Assembly (NCBI RefSeq): GCF_000472525.1
Contig: NZ_AWZT01000007.1
Coordinates: forward strand, 1 to 64,000
Reading direction: 5' to 3'
Source: Paraburkholderia dilworthii
Lineage (GTDB): Bacteria; Pseudomonadota; Gammaproteobacteria; Burkholderiales; Burkholderiaceae
Length of the DNA: 64,000 nucleotides
Positions 16,135-26,511 of the stretch are shown here, in pieces. Below the pieces are notes generated by a model. It worked only from the letters and a program-made list of their open reading frames with translations. It had not been told where the DNA came from and made no database searches. Made by a program: the position numbers and the translations under genes. Numbering within the stretch: position 1 is the first letter of the stretch; every line of letters begins with the position of its first letter.

Positions 16135-18540
16135 TTACTTCGTCGACGATTTCGCCAACTGCTGCCACGTCTCGATGATCGTGTCGGGGTTCAACGAGAT
16201 CGACTTGATGCCTTCATCCGTCAGCCATTGAGCGAAGTCGGGATGATCCGACGGACCCTGCCCGCAAATGCCGACGTACTTGTTCAGACGCAGGCAGGTT
16301 TCGATCGCGCGCTTGAGCATGAACTTGACCGCCGGGTCGCGTTCGTCGAAATCGACAGCGAGCAGTTCCATGCCGGAGTCGCGGTCGAGGCCGAGCGTAA
16401 GCTGCGTGAGGTCGTTCGAACCGATCGAGAAACCGTCGAAGAATTGCAGGAACTCCTCAGCGAGAATCGCGTTCGACGGCACTTCGCACATCATGATGAG
16501 GCGCAGGCCATTCTCGCCGCGCTTCAGGCCGAACTTCTCGAGCAGCCCGACCACGCGCTCCGCCTGCTTCAGCGTACGCACGAACGGCACCATGATCTCG
16601 ACGTTGTCGAGGCCCATCTCTTCACGCACCTTCTTCAGCGCGATGCATTCCATCTGGAACGCTTCGGCGAAATCTTCGGCGATGTAGCGAGATGCGCCGC
16701 GGAAACCCAGCATCGGGTTCTCTTCGTCCGGCTCATAACGCGAACCGCCGATCAGCTTCTTGTACTCGTTCGACTTGAAGTCCGACAGACGCACGATCAC
16801 GGGCTTCGGATAAAACGCCGCAGCGATCGTCGCGATACCTTCGGTCAGCTTGTCGACGTAGAACGCGCGCGGCGACGCGTGACCGCGCGCGACGCTTTCC
16901 ACGGCCTTCTTCAGATCCTGATCGACGTTCGGATATTCGAGAATCGCCTTCGGATGAACGCCGATATTGTTGTTGATGATGAACTCGAGGCGCGCCAGAC
17001 CGACGCCCGCATTCGGCAGTTGCGAGAAGTCGAAAGCCAGTTGCGGATTGCCGACGTTCATCATGATCTTCACCGGAATCGGCGGCAGCTCGCCGCGCTG
17101 CACTTCGGTGATCTCGGTTTCGAGCAGGCCGTCGTAGATCTTGCCTTCGTCGCCTTCCGCGCACGAGACGGTCACGAGCGCGCCGTCCTTCAGGACGTCG
17201 GTTGCGTCGCCGCAACCTACCACTGCCGGCACGCCCAGCTCACGCGCGATGATCGCCGCGTGGCAGGTGCGCCCGCCCCGGTTCGTGACGATGGCCGAAG
17301 CGCGTTTCATCACCGGTTCCCAGTTCGGGTCGGTCATGTCGGCAACCAGCACGTCGCCCGGCTGCACACGGTCCATTTCCGACGGATCGTGGATTACGCG
17401 CACCGGACCCGCGCCGATCTTCTGGCCGATTGCGCGACCAGTGGTCAGCACGTTCGATTGGCCCTTCAGCTTGAAGCGCTGCTCTGCCTTACCGGTAGCC
17501 TGGCTCTTCACCGTTTCGGGACGCGCCTGGAGGATGAAGATCTTGCCGTCGCGGCCGTCTTTGCCCCACTCGATATCCATCGGACGCTCGTAGTGCTTTT
17601 CGATGATGACCGCGTATTTCGCGAGCTCGATCACGTCTTCGTCGGTGATCGAGAAGCGGTTGCGCTGTTCATGCGGCACGTCGACAGTTTTCACGCGGCC
17701 TTCTTCGCCCGCCTTCGTGAATTCCATCTTGATCAGCTTCGAGCCGATGGAACGGCGGATGATCGGATATTTGCCTTGCGCGAGCGTGGTCTTGTAGACG
17801 TAGAACTCGTCCGGATTCACTGCGCCTTGCACGACGGTTTCGCCGAGACCGTAGCTCGACGTGATGAAAACCGCGTCCTTGAAGCCAGATTCCGTGTCGA
17901 GCGTAAACATCACGCCGGCCGCGCCGACATCGGAGCGCACCATGCGCTGCACGCCCGCCGACAACGCGACTTCAGCATGCGTGAAGCCCTTGTGGACGCG
18001 ATAGGAAATAGCGCGGTCGTTGTACAGCGACGCGAACACGTGCTTCATGCGATCGAGCACGTCTTCGACGCCGACCACGTTGAGATAGCTTTCCTGCTGA
18101 CCCGCGAACGATGCGTCCGGCAAGTCTTCCGCCGTTGCCGACGAACGCACGGCAAACGACAGCTCTTCAGGCGAGCTGTTTTGCAAGGTGTCGAAACCTG
18201 CGCGGATATCAGCCTCGAGCTGGGGCTGCAGCGGCGCGTCGATGATCCATTGACGGATCTCCTTGCCCGCTTCGGCAAGCGCCTTCACATCGTCGACGTC
18301 GAACGTCTCCAGACGTTTGGCGATGCGTTCGGTCAGGTTGTTGTGATGCAAGAAGTCGCGGAAAGCCAGTGCCGTCGTGGCGAAACCGGTCGGCACGCGC
18401 ACGCCGGCTTCGGCGAGCTGACTGATCATCTCGCCAAGCGACGCGTTCTTGCCGCCGACAATCTCCACATCGGTCATTCGCAACTGCTCGAACGGAACTA
18501 CATACGCCTTATCCTTTGCGACGGTAACTGCGTTAGTCAT
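16135..18540 (-). CDS. ppsA: Phosphoenolpyruvate synthase
   Basis: 801 aa from ATG 18538-18540 with AGGGG upstream. It makes PEP, AMP and Pi from pyruvate, ATP and water (gluconeogenesis). The N-terminal ATP-grasp domain has [31 protein letters not shown] and [11 protein letters not shown]. The phospho-accepting His427 is in [15 protein letters not shown]. The C-terminal PEP/pyruvate barrel has [24 protein letters not shown], the [10 protein letters not shown] segment and the acid/base Cys in [11 protein letters not shown]. It is divergent from ppsR, which encodes its regulator. Confidence 0.98.
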   Translation of the reverse strand: MTNAVTVAKDKAYVVPFEQLRMTDVEIVGGKNASLGEMISQLAEAGVRVPTGFATTALAFRDFLHHNNLTERIAKRLETFDVDDVKALAEAGKEIRQWIIDAPLQPQLEADIRAGFDTLQNSSPEELSFAVRSSATAEDLPDASFAGQQESYLNVVGVEDVLDRMKHVFASLYNDRAISYRVHKGFTHAEVALSAGVQRMVRSDVGAAGVMFTLDTESGFKDAVFITSSYGLGETVVQGAVNPDEFYVYKTTLAQGKYPIIRRSIGSKLIKMEFTKAGEEGRVKTVDVPHEQRNRFSITDEDVIELAKYAVIIEKHYERPMDIEWGKDGRDGKIFILQARPETVKSQATGKAEQRFKLKGQSNVLTTGRAIGQKIGAGPVRVIHDPSEMDRVQPGDVLVADMTDPNWEPVMKRASAIVTNRGGRTCHAAIIARELGVPAVVGCGDATDVLKDGALVTVSCAEGDEGKIYDGLLETEITEVQRGELPPIPVKIMMNVGNPQLAFDFSQLPNAGVGLARLEFIINNNIGVHPKAILEYPNVDQDLKKAVESVARGHASPRAFYVDKLTEGIATIAAAFYPKPVIVRLSDFKSNEYKKLIGGSRYEPDEENPMLGFRGASRYIAEDFAEAFQMECIALKKVREEMGLDNVEIMVPFVRTLKQAERVVGLLEKFGLKRGENGLRLIMMCEVPSNAILAEEFLQFFDGFSIGSNDLTQLTLGLDRDSGMELLAVDFDERDPAVKFMLKRAIETCLRLNKYVGICGQGPSDHPDFAQWLTDEGIKSISLNPDTIIETWQQLAKSSTK

Positions 18541-19091
18541 ACAAGCCCCTAAGTGTGAAAGAAATTCACGGCTGTGCAAGTGGGCTCGAACGCGAGACGC
18601 TCATTGGAAGCGTGATCTCGCGTCTTGCACAACCTGTTGGAGAAGCAATCGCTTGGGGCGCTTATGCGGTTGCGCATTGCGCATTGCGCGCGCCCAGGAA
18701 GGCGACGAAGAACGCGAATGCCCGGACTTAGCGATTGATCCACCGCTTTGTGTTCGCTTTAACGCCTGATAGCGTAGCGTTGAACGACCGTTCGCAGTAA
18801 GTTAGACACCAATCGCCTGCAATTGCTTATCCAACAGGTTGCCGCTATTCTACCGTGCCGACTCTCGAAATGTGACTGTCGGACGAGAATTGCGCCTCGA
18901 ACCGCGCCCGAGCCGCCTGCACGGCTCTTTCGGTATCTCGAAAGAGCCTCCCGGCGCGAGCTGGCGCAGTAGCGGTGCCCACGGCGCGCTGTTTGACGCC
19001 GCTGCTTCTGCGGTCAGCCACCGCGCAGCGAAGTCAATGCAGCGATGTTCCATTCGAGCGCTTTTTGCCGCTCACGTTCCCTGCCCCACTG
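18541..19091. other. Divergent ppsA/ppsR intergenic region
   Basis: 550 bp without a recognisable gene. It must hold promoters for both genes. A GCGCATTGCGCATTGCGCG repeat-like tract lies near 18675-18695. I found no clear -35/-10 pair. Frames that extend ppsR upstream do not look coding. Confidence 0.45.
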
Positions 19092-19907
19092 ATGCCGCCC
19101 ACCGTATTCATCGTCTCCGACGGTACCGGGATCACTGCCGAAACCTTCGCGCATTCGATCCTCTCCCAGTTCGACCAGAAATTCCGCCTGGTCCGTGTGC
19201 CTTTCGTCGACTCGACGGAAAAGGCCTATGCCACGCTCGAAAAGATCAACGAGGCGATCCAGCAGGACGGCCGCCGCCCGATCGTTTTCACGACGCTCGT
19301 CGATAGCGCGTCGAATCAGATCGTCAAAGGCTCGAACGCGCTCGTGCTGGACATGTTCCAGACCTTCGTCGAGCCGCTCGAACAGGAACTGGAACTGAAG
19401 TCGAGCCACGCAATGGGGCGCGGCCATCAGAACGCGGACACCGAGGAGTACAAGAACCGGATCGAGGCGATCAACTTCTCGCTCGCGCACGACGACGGCC
19501 AGTCGAACCGCAATCTCGCGGATGCCGACGTGATACTCGTTGGTGTATCGCGCAGCGGCAAGACGCCGACAAGCCTCTACCTCGCGATGCAGTACGGCGT
19601 GAAAGCGGCCAACTATCCGCTGATTCCGGAAGACTTCGAGCGAGGCAAGCTGCCTACGCCGCTATTGGCGCATCGGCAGAAAATGTTTGGCTTGTCGATC
19701 GATCCGCAGCGGCTGTCGGAGATCCGTAACGAGCGCCGGCCGGGCAGCAAGTACGCCGCGCCCGAGAATTGCCGTTACGAGATCAATGAAGCTGAAGCGA
19801 TGATGCGCCGCGAAGGGATCAAGTGGCTGTCGTCGACGCACAAGTCGATCGAAGAAATCGCGACCACGATCCTGCAGGAAATCAAACTGGATCGGCCGTC
19901 TTATTGA
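19092..19907 (+). CDS. ppsR: PEP synthase regulatory protein (kinase/pyrophosphorylase, DUF299)
   Basis: 271 aa from ATG 19092 ([20 protein letters not shown]). The bifunctional enzyme phosphorylates PEP synthase on a Thr with ADP, and removes the phosphate with Pi. The P-loop GVSRSGKT is at residues 151-158. [11 protein letters not shown] and [15 protein letters not shown] are family motifs. Being divergent from ppsA matches the role. Confidence 0.96.
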   Translation: MPPTVFIVSDGTGITAETFAHSILSQFDQKFRLVRVPFVDSTEKAYATLEKINEAIQQDGRRPIVFTTLVDSASNQIVKGSNALVLDMFQTFVEPLEQELELKSSHAMGRGHQNADTEEYKNRIEAINFSLAHDDGQSNRNLADADVILVGVSRSGKTPTSLYLAMQYGVKAANYPLIPEDFERGKLPTPLLAHRQKMFGLSIDPQRLSEIRNERRPGSKYAAPENCRYEINEAEAMMRREGIKWLSSTHKSIEEIATTILQEIKLDRPSY

Positions 19908-20115
19908 GCTCGAAACGCGCGCGTCGCTGCGGTGGTTGCGGCGCGGCGTTTATCGCGCATAGATGCGGATTGCGCGTTTTTGCGAGGGCTTCGCGCTTCG
20001 CACTGTTTTTCAATGCGCGGCAACGTCAACCGCGCCGATGTCGCGCGTCACTACACGTTCCGCATGACTGAGCTTCAGGCGGCTTTCGGCGTACTGTTCC
20101 GCCTTCCTCGCCACT

Positions 20116-20164
20116 GCCTTATCGCCTTATCGCCTTATCGCCTTATCGCCTTATCGCCTTATCG
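20116..20164. repeat. Octanucleotide tandem repeat (ATCGCCTT), five full copies
   Basis: 20121-20160 is exactly five copies of ATCGCCTT, flanked by partial units (GCCTT before, ATCG after). It overlaps the last codons and stop (20151-20153) of the leftward RNA methyltransferase gene. The unit is not a multiple of three but supplies a TAA within the first copies read, so extra copies would not lengthen the protein. Confidence 0.9.
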
Positions 20165-20939
20165 CGCGCTGCTGCCTGCATTGCTCGAACACGCAGACGG
20201 CCGCGGCGGCCGCCACATTCAGCGACTCCATGCCGCCCGGCTGCGGAATCGTCACTCGCAACGAGACGGCGTCGCGCCAGATTTGCGACACGCCGGCCCC
20301 TTCATTGCCGAACACCCATGCGAGCTCTGCGCTCAAGTCGCAATCGTAGATCGCCTTGGCTCCGTGCGAGTCCGTAATCACGACAGGCACCGCGAGGCGT
20401 TCGATCAACGTCTGGGCTTCCACATCTTCGTGGATTTGCAGCAGGAAGTGCGCGCCCATGCCGGAGCGCAGCACTTTGGATGACCACGCGTACGCCGTCC
20501 CCGGTGCGCAAAACACTTGCTCAATGCCGGCCGCGGCCGCGCTGCGCAAAATAGAGCCGACGTTGCCGGCGTCCTGCACGCCGTCGAGCACCAGGCACGT
20601 TTGCGCGACGGTTTCCGGCAGCGGCGTGTCCAGCTTTTCCACGAGCAGCAGAATCCCGACGCCGTGCACGACATTCGACAACTGCCCGAACAGCGCATCC
20701 GGCAACGTGACGATGCGCTGTTCGTCGATGCGCGAAACAATCGCCTGGGCTTCATCGTGACGAAGCGCGCCGTCGGTGACAATGCACATTTCCGGCTGGC
20801 CGGCGACGTCGAGATAGGCGCTCGCCAGATGGAAGCCTTCCAGCAGCGCATGGCCGCTGCGGCGCTGTTGATGCGTCGAACCAGCGAGCGCCTTCAGGCG
20901 CTTATAGAGCGGATTGTCCCGCGAGGTGATGGCTTTCAC
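20151..20939 (-). CDS. SpoU/TrmH-family RNA 2'-O-methyltransferase
   Basis: 262 aa. An N-terminal substrate-binding domain starts SRDNPLYKRLKALAGS. The SPOUT knot domain has LVLDGVQDAGNVGSILRSAA, WVFGNEGAGVS and the SAM-binding loop IPQPGGMESLNVAAAAAV. It methylates a ribose in rRNA or tRNA using SAM. Which nucleotide is not clear, so RlmB is possible but not shown. It is the last gene of the leftward lpx/rnhB run, about 120 bp after rnhB. Its stop falls in the octanucleotide repeat. Confidence 0.9.
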   Translation of the reverse strand: MKAITSRDNPLYKRLKALAGSTHQQRRSGHALLEGFHLASAYLDVAGQPEMCIVTDGALRHDEAQAIVSRIDEQRIVTLPDALFGQLSNVVHGVGILLLVEKLDTPLPETVAQTCLVLDGVQDAGNVGSILRSAAAAGIEQVFCAPGTAYAWSSKVLRSGMGAHFLLQIHEDVEAQTLIERLAVPVVITDSHGAKAIYDCDLSAELAWVFGNEGAGVSQIWRDAVSLRVTIPQPGGMESLNVAAAAAVCVFEQCRQQRAIRR

Positions 20940-21061
20940 AGGCAGCGAAGACAGTGAGGGGTCAGGAAAAAGTTAGCGCGCCTGGCGGGCGCGAGGCGTT
21001 ATGCTCGATGGAATCGCAGCAACCGGTTGCGATCGCGCCGCCTGCCACTCCCGCACGATGC

Positions 21062-21859
21062 TCAGGCGCCGCTGCGTTCGCCGAACGCGTCGCTATCGAG
21101 CATCGCATCGTCGAACATGCCGTCTGCGAGCATATCCGGCACAGCGATGAGCTCACCCGCCGGCAGCGGCACGCCGGTGCCGAAGCGCACATGCGCCTCA
21201 CGCACAGGCGCGAACGAGCGCCGGTGATGCTCGCACGGCCCATGCTCGCGCAGCGCCGCGAGATGCTGCGGTGTGCCGTAGCCGGCATGCGCATTGAAAC
21301 CGTACACGGGATAGGTCTGGTGCAATTCCAGCAGCATTCTGTCCCGCGTGACCTTCGCAAGAATCGACGCAGCCGAAATGCATTTCACGAGCGCGTCGCC
21401 GCCGATCACTGCTTCACTGCGAACGTTCAGTGTAGGGCAGCGATTGCCGTCGATCTTCACCAGCGTGGGCGCGACCGACAGGCCTTCCACCGCGCGCTTC
21501 ATCGCAAGCATGGTTGCGTGCAGGATATTGAGCGAATCGATTTCTTCGACCGTTGCCGAAGCGATGCAATAAGCGAGCGCACGGTCGACGATCTTGTCGT
21601 ACAGTTCGTCGCGCTTTTTCGCGCTCAACGCTTTGGAGTCGTCGAGACCGCGAATCATCGGCTTCGACGGATCGAAAATCACGGCCGCAGCCACGACGGG
21701 ACCGGCCAGCGGTCCGCGCCCTGCTTCGTCGACGCCGCAGACGATGTCGTCCGGTGTCTCGAAGTTCAGGCCGACCTGCCGACGAGTCGAGCCGGCCGCG
21801 ACCGCGCCCGCAGCGGTCTTGCGGCGTGGTAGGCGTGCGCCGGTGCATTCGTCGGTCAC
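21062..21859 (-). CDS. rnhB: Ribonuclease HII
   Basis: 265 aa from a GTG that overlaps the lpxB stop by 4 bp. It cleaves RNA in RNA-DNA hybrids and single ribonucleotides in DNA. Acidic motifs: [14 protein letters not shown] (Asp-Glu), [15 protein letters not shown] and [15 protein letters not shown] with its conserved neighbourhood. HPxYGF appears as [15 protein letters not shown]. About 36 residues before the catalytic core and a C-terminal extension ([16 protein letters not shown]) make it longer than the ~200 aa norm. No other plausible start exists before the core. Confidence 0.95.
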   Translation of the reverse strand: MTDECTGARLPRRKTAAGAVAAGSTRRQVGLNFETPDDIVCGVDEAGRGPLAGPVVAAAVIFDPSKPMIRGLDDSKALSAKKRDELYDKIVDRALAYCIASATVEEIDSLNILHATMLAMKRAVEGLSVAPTLVKIDGNRCPTLNVRSEAVIGGDALVKCISAASILAKVTRDRMLLELHQTYPVYGFNAHAGYGTPQHLAALREHGPCEHHRRSFAPVREAHVRFGTGVPLPAGELIAVPDMLADGMFDDAMLDSDAFGERSGA

Positions 21860-23025
21860 GGCCGCGCCTTGCGCTTTTCGACAACGCTCGCGACGACTTC
21901 CGCCGCCCGTTGCGCGGTGTTCTGCTTCAGCACGTGATGCATCTCCGTGAAGATTTCCGTCAGCGTGCGCCGGTTGGCCTCATCGCGCAACTGTTTCAGT
22001 GTGGCTTCGGCCAGCGCCTGAGGCGTCGCAAAATGCTGGAGAATTTCCGGCACCACGAAGCGCCCCGCCAGAATGTTCGGCAAACCGACATACGGCAGAT
22101 AGCCCTGCCGGCGCATGATCTGGCCGGTCAGCCAAGGCACCTTGTACGAGATGACCATCGGCTTTTTCAGCAGCGCCGCCTCGAGCGTAACGGTGCCGCT
22201 TTTCACGAGGATCGCGTCGGCGGCGGTCATGGCGAGTTGCGACTGGCCGTCGGTAATAGTGAGCGCGAGGCCCGGGTGCGAGTCGACCAGGGGGCGCAGC
22301 ATCTCTCGCAACGCGGGTGTCGCCGCCGGCATCACGAAGCGAAGACCGGGCTCCTGATGCTGCATCATTTCCATCGCGGCGAAAAAAGTCGGCCCAATCA
22401 GGTCGATCTCCGAGCGGCGGCTGCCCGGCAACACCGCGATGATCGGACCACTTTCGGAGAGACCGAGCGCCCGGCGCGCGCCAAGCGTGTCGGGTTCGAG
22501 CGGAATTTCGTCGGCAAGCGGATGACCCACGTACGATGCCGCGACGCCCGCCTTTTCCAGCAGCGCGGTTTCGAACGGGAACACGCACAACATGTGGTCG
22601 ACGGCCTTCGCGATCTTCTTGATACGCCCGCCGCGCCATGCCCAGATCGACGGGCAAACGAAGTGAATCGTCGGAATGCCTGCCTCGCGCAACGGATGTT
22701 CGAGCCCGAAGTTGAAGTCGGGCGCGTCTACACCAACGAACACCGCGGGTGGCTCGGCCAGCAATTGGCGCTTCAGGTCGTTGCGAATGCGCAGGATTTC
22801 GGGAATGTGCCGCAGCGCTTCGACGTAGCCGCGCACGGACAGCTTTTCCATCGGCCAGTGCGCGTCGAAACCCGTGGCAACCATGCGCGGGCCGCCGATC
22901 CCGTAGAAGTGCGTGGCGGCAGGCAGGCGGCTCGCAAGGCCATCCAACAGCGACGAGGCAAGCAGGTCGCCGGATGGCTCGCCGGCCACCATTGCGATGC
23001 GCAGCGGACTGGGTTGCAATGCCAT
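21856..23025 (-). CDS. lpxB: Lipid-A-disaccharide synthase
   Basis: 389 aa. It joins UDP-diacylglucosamine and lipid X to form the lipid A disaccharide. The N-terminus has [43 protein letters not shown] and [10 protein letters not shown] are GT19 motifs. It sits 3 bp after lpxA and is coupled to rnhB. Confidence 0.98.
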   Translation of the reverse strand: MALQPSPLRIAMVAGEPSGDLLASSLLDGLASRLPAATHFYGIGGPRMVATGFDAHWPMEKLSVRGYVEALRHIPEILRIRNDLKRQLLAEPPAVFVGVDAPDFNFGLEHPLREAGIPTIHFVCPSIWAWRGGRIKKIAKAVDHMLCVFPFETALLEKAGVAASYVGHPLADEIPLEPDTLGARRALGLSESGPIIAVLPGSRRSEIDLIGPTFFAAMEMMQHQEPGLRFVMPAATPALREMLRPLVDSHPGLALTITDGQSQLAMTAADAILVKSGTVTLEAALLKKPMVISYKVPWLTGQIMRRQGYLPYVGLPNILAGRFVVPEILQHFATPQALAEATLKQLRDEANRRTLTEIFTEMHHVLKQNTAQRAAEVVASVVEKRKARP

Positions 23026-23028
23026 CGC

Positions 23029-23817
23029 TTAGCGGATGATGCCGCGCTGCGACGCTTCGACAAACGCAAGCAGCGTTTGCACCGGCTCATCGCCGTCACC
23101 GCCGGCCGACGCCAGTTCACGCAACTGCACTTTCGCTTCTTCGAGCGACAGGCTGTTCTTGTACAGCAGGCGGTACGCAGAGCGCAGCGCCGAAATGGCG
23201 TCCGGCGAAAAGCCGCGGCGGCGCAGACCTTCAACATTGATGCCGTGCGGCTCGGCCTTGTTGCCCGCCGCGATCACGAACGGGGGAATGTCCTGGACCA
23301 ATGCCGAAGCGCCGCCCAACATGGAATGAGCGCCGATGCGCACGAACTGATGCACGCCCGACATGCCGCCGACGATCGCATGGTCGCCGATCGTCACGTG
23401 GCCGGCCATCTGCGCGTTGCTCGACAGAATCACGTTGTTGCCGACGTGGCAATCGTGCCCGATGTGCACGTACGCCATGATCCAGTTGTCGTCGCCGACC
23501 GTGGTTACGCCCGCGTCCTGCACGGTGCCGGTGTGGATCGTGGTGAACTCGCGGATCGTATTGCGGTTGCCGACTTCGAGCCGCGTCGGCTCGTCCTGGT
23601 ACTTCATATCTTGCGGACGACCGCCGACCGATGCGTAGTGGCCGATCCGGTTGTCTTCGCCAATCGTGGTGTGGCCTTCGATCACGCTATGCGAACCGAC
23701 GGTGGTCCGGGCGCCGATCGTCACATGGGCGCCGATCACCGCGTACGGCCCGACTTCGACGGATTCGTCGAGTTGTGCGCCCGGTTCGACGATCGCAGTG
23801 GGATGAATCCTGCTCAT
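23029..23817 (-). CDS. lpxA: UDP-N-acetylglucosamine acyltransferase
   Basis: 262 aa, exactly the E. coli length, from ATG 23815-23817 behind GAGG. First step of lipid A synthesis: 3-O-acylation of UDP-GlcNAc from 3-hydroxyacyl-ACP. A left-handed beta-helix of hexapeptides ([26 protein letters not shown]) contains the catalytic His region [13 protein letters not shown]; the C-terminal helices begin at [10 protein letters not shown]. The frame is open upstream but that part is not family-like. Confidence 0.98.
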   Translation of the reverse strand: MSRIHPTAIVEPGAQLDESVEVGPYAVIGAHVTIGARTTVGSHSVIEGHTTIGEDNRIGHYASVGGRPQDMKYQDEPTRLEVGNRNTIREFTTIHTGTVQDAGVTTVGDDNWIMAYVHIGHDCHVGNNVILSSNAQMAGHVTIGDHAIVGGMSGVHQFVRIGAHSMLGGASALVQDIPPFVIAAGNKAEPHGINVEGLRRRGFSPDAISALRSAYRLLYKNSLSLEEAKVQLRELASAGGDGDEPVQTLLAFVEASQRGIIR

Positions 23818-23905
23818 GCGTCCTCGCTTCTGATTCTGTTGCGTTGTCTGGATGGGCTGGGCCTGGCCGGCTGCGTCATAAGGCGCCGGCTGCCCGGACA
23901 TTGAC

Positions 23906-24370
23906 TCAGGCGTCCTTGTCCGTGTGACGCACCGCGCACATCAGGTCCGCTTCCGCCGCCACCACGCCATCCACCTCGGCTCGCGACTTGAACTTCCAGA
24001 TGCCGCGCATATGCCGCTCGAATGTACAGTTCAGGATGAGCTGATCGCCCGGTTCCACGACGCGCTTGAAGCGCGCGTTGTCGATACCGACGAACAGGTA
24101 CAACGTGTTCGACGGGTCGCTCGGCTCTTCCGAGAACGTGAGGAGCGCTGCCGTTTGTGCGAGCGCTTCGAGGATCAGCACGCCAGGCATGACGGGCCGC
24201 GTCGGAAAGTGTCCCTGGAAATACGGCTCATTGATCGACACGTTCTTCAACGCTTTGATGCTCTTGTGCGGCTCAAGTTCGAGCACCCGGTCGACCAGCA
24301 GGATCGGGTAACGATGTGGCAGCAGCGTGAGAATCTTATGAATGTCGAGATTGATTTTTTCGGTGCTCAT
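23906..24370 (-). CDS. fabZ: 3-hydroxyacyl-ACP dehydratase
   Basis: 154 aa from ATG 24368-24370 ([14 protein letters not shown]). It dehydrates 3-hydroxyacyl-ACP in fatty acid elongation and competes with LpxA for the same substrate. Hot-dog fold with [17 protein letters not shown], the catalytic His in [20 protein letters not shown] and the Glu of that helix. Clustered between lpxD and lpxA as in other Gram-negatives. Confidence 0.98.
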   Translation of the reverse strand: MSTEKINLDIHKILTLLPHRYPILLVDRVLELEPHKSIKALKNVSINEPYFQGHFPTRPVMPGVLILEALAQTAALLTFSEEPSDPSNTLYLFVGIDNARFKRVVEPGDQLILNCTFERHMRGIWKFKSRAEVDGVVAAEADLMCAVRHTDKDA

Positions 24371-24552
24371 GGTGTTTCTGCTCACGCATTGACTGCGCGA
24401 TGATGACTGCGGATGCTGGTGCAGGTGGGTTGGTAACGCGTGCTGCCGGCGCTCGCCGTGAACCGGGGCCGTGCCACCGGGTCACGGCAACCGTCTTCGC
24501 TTCCTGATATTCGCCCGCCATTTTACGCGGTACTGGCGAGCCGCCCAGAAAT

Positions 24553-25701
24553 CTAGCTTTTGTCGCTGTGTGAATTGCCTGTCGCGCCCTGTGGCGCAGG
24601 CGCGGGCTTACTGTCCGGCTTTGCCTCCGCCCTGACGCCCGGCCGGTCCGCCGCGGCAGTTTCCAGCGCCTTGATGCGGTCGCGCAGCTTGTCGATATTG
24701 CGCAGCAAAGCCGCGCTTTTGTTCCAGTCGGCGTGGTTCACAGCTGGAAATGCGCTCGTGTACATGCCGGGCTTGAGTAGCGACTTCGATACGCCGGACT
24801 TCGCGGTGACGATCACATGATCGGCGAGCGTCACGTGCCCGGCAATGCCGACCGCGCCGCCGATCATGCAATGACGCCCGATGGTCGTGCTGCCCGCGAT
24901 ACCCGCGCAACCGGCGATCACCGTATAGGCGCCGACTTTGCAGTTGTGGCCGATCTGCACGAGGTTGTCGATCTTCACGCACTCTTCGATGATCGTATCG
25001 GCCATCGCGCCACGGTCGATCGTGGTGTTTGCGCCGATTTCGACATCCGCTGCAATCGATACGCCGCCAACTTGCGGAATCTTCACCCAGCTACCGGTAC
25101 GCGCTTCGCCTTCGCCGACGAAATCCGGCGCGAAGCCGAAACCGTCCGAGCCGATCACCGCGCCCGCGTGCACGATCACGCGTTCGGCGAGCTTGCAACC
25201 GTGATACACGGTCACGTTCGGATACAGATGCGAACCCGCGCCGATGCGCGTGCCGCGGCCAATTACGACGTTCGCGTCGAGCCGCACGTTTTCACCGATG
25301 ACCGCGCCGGCTTCGACCGTAACGTGCGGACCGATCACCGCGCTCGCGGCGATCTGCGCGGACGGATCGATCGTCGCACTCGGATGAAGGCCAGGTGCCA
25401 CCTTTGGAGAAGCCAGGTCGATGAAGGTTTGCGCGACGCGCGCGAAGTAAGCATACGGATTCGGCGTGACGATGAAGTTACGCGCGCTGCGGGAGGCGAG
25501 CTTCGCGAGGTCGTCGGCATTGATCAGCACGGCGCCCGCACGGGTCGTCTCCACTTGCGACAGGTACTTCGGGTTGGCGAGGAACGCCAGCTGGTCCGGG
25601 CCTGCCTGGTCGAGCGGCGCCAGGCTGCCGACGCGCTGCGAACCGTCTCCTACTACTTCACCGCCGAACCGTTGGACGATGTCCTCGAGCGTAAATGCCA
25701 T
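24553..25701 (-). CDS. lpxD: UDP-3-O-(3-hydroxyacyl)glucosamine N-acyltransferase
   Basis: 382 aa. Third step of lipid A synthesis: N-acylation. N-terminal uridine-binding domain ([18 protein letters not shown]), long left-handed beta-helix ([19 protein letters not shown] through [20 protein letters not shown]) with the catalytic His in [10 protein letters not shown], and a C-terminal helix. A tail of about 30 residues rich in Ala/Pro/Lys ([19 protein letters not shown]) makes it longer than the ~341 aa enterobacterial form. Confidence 0.97.
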   Translation of the reverse strand: MAFTLEDIVQRFGGEVVGDGSQRVGSLAPLDQAGPDQLAFLANPKYLSQVETTRAGAVLINADDLAKLASRSARNFIVTPNPYAYFARVAQTFIDLASPKVAPGLHPSATIDPSAQIAASAVIGPHVTVEAGAVIGENVRLDANVVIGRGTRIGAGSHLYPNVTVYHGCKLAERVIVHAGAVIGSDGFGFAPDFVGEGEARTGSWVKIPQVGGVSIAADVEIGANTTIDRGAMADTIIEECVKIDNLVQIGHNCKVGAYTVIAGCAGIAGSTTIGRHCMIGGAVGIAGHVTLADHVIVTAKSGVSKSLLKPGMYTSAFPAVNHADWNKSAALLRNIDKLRDRIKALETAAADRPGVRAEAKPDSKPAPAPQGATGNSHSDKS

Positions 25702-25942
25702 GCCTATCCTGTCTCCTGCTGTTCAGTGCGTCTTGTCGGTGCTGCGGGCTGGAGCCTCTCGGTCCGGCGCTTCGTGCGTAGTTCCGGCGCGGTCCTGGCG
25801 CGGTACTAGCGTGATTCCGGTCCGCGTAAAGCTCGCTTCTTCGAACTTACCAGTTGGTAGCGCGGGCCACGCGCGGCGTGTGCATTCCCTGCCCTGTTCC
25901 ACCGCGCCCTTCAACTCTGCGTCCAACGCCCTGCCGGTGCTT

Positions 25943-26452
25943 TCAGTTGCCCGAGGCCGCGAGAGCCTTGAGCACCTGATCCGTGATGTCGATGCGCGGG
26001 CTGACATACACCGCTTCCTGAACGATCAGGTCGTAGTGCTGCGCCTCGGCGATCTGCTTGATGACCTTGTTCGCGCGGTCCAGCACCGCCGCGAGTTCTT
26101 CATTGCGACGCTGATTCAGGTCCTCGCGAAACTCACGTTGCTTGCGCTGAAAGTCCGTGTCGAGTTGTGACAGATCGCGCTGCTTTTGCGCCCGATCCGC
26201 CGACGACATCGACGCGCCGCTCTTGTCGAGCGAATCGGACATCGACTTCAGTTTCTGCGCCATGTCCGCGAGGTCCTTGTCACGCTTGGCGAACTCGGCC
26301 TCGAGCTTGACCTGGGCCGCTTTCGCCGCAGCGGATTCCCGCAGAATCCGGTCCGAATTCACTGCGGCAATCCTGGCTTCCTGCGCGTGCGCTACTCCGA
26401 CGCCCAGCGTCATTGCCAGCGCCAGCGCGCAAGCCACACGTTTCGAAAACAT
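25943..26452 (-). CDS. skp: Periplasmic chaperone Skp (OmpH)
   Basis: 169 aa from ATG 26450-26452. The signal peptide is KRVACALALAMTLGVGVAHA with cleavage after AHA. The mature part has IAAVNSDRILRESAAAKAA, a long Lys/Glu/Gln coiled coil (the tentacles) and FVYVSPRIDITDQV-like C-terminal sequence (VYVSPRIDITDQVLKAL). It escorts outer-membrane proteins to BamA, encoded 59 bp upstream. An in-frame TTG 12 bp before the ATG is spaced better from AGAGGA, so the true start may be that TTG. Confidence 0.95.
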   Translation of the reverse strand: MFSKRVACALALAMTLGVGVAHAQEARIAAVNSDRILRESAAAKAAQVKLEAEFAKRDKDLADMAQKLKSMSDSLDKSGASMSSADRAQKQRDLSQLDTDFQRKQREFREDLNQRRNEELAAVLDRANKVIKQIAEAQHYDLIVQEAVYVSPRIDITDQVLKALAASGN

Positions 26453-26511
26453 ACCGGTTAGCAAAGTGATCCTCTCGATACTGTTGTTTGGCGAGCCACC
26501 CGCAACGCGGA

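Noticed and set aside
16027..18552. 841-codon open frame on the plus strand
   Set aside because: Lies opposite ppsA, follows its codon structure and has no domain.
21553..23904. 783-codon open frame on the plus strand
   Set aside because: Antisense to rnhB, lpxB and lpxA.
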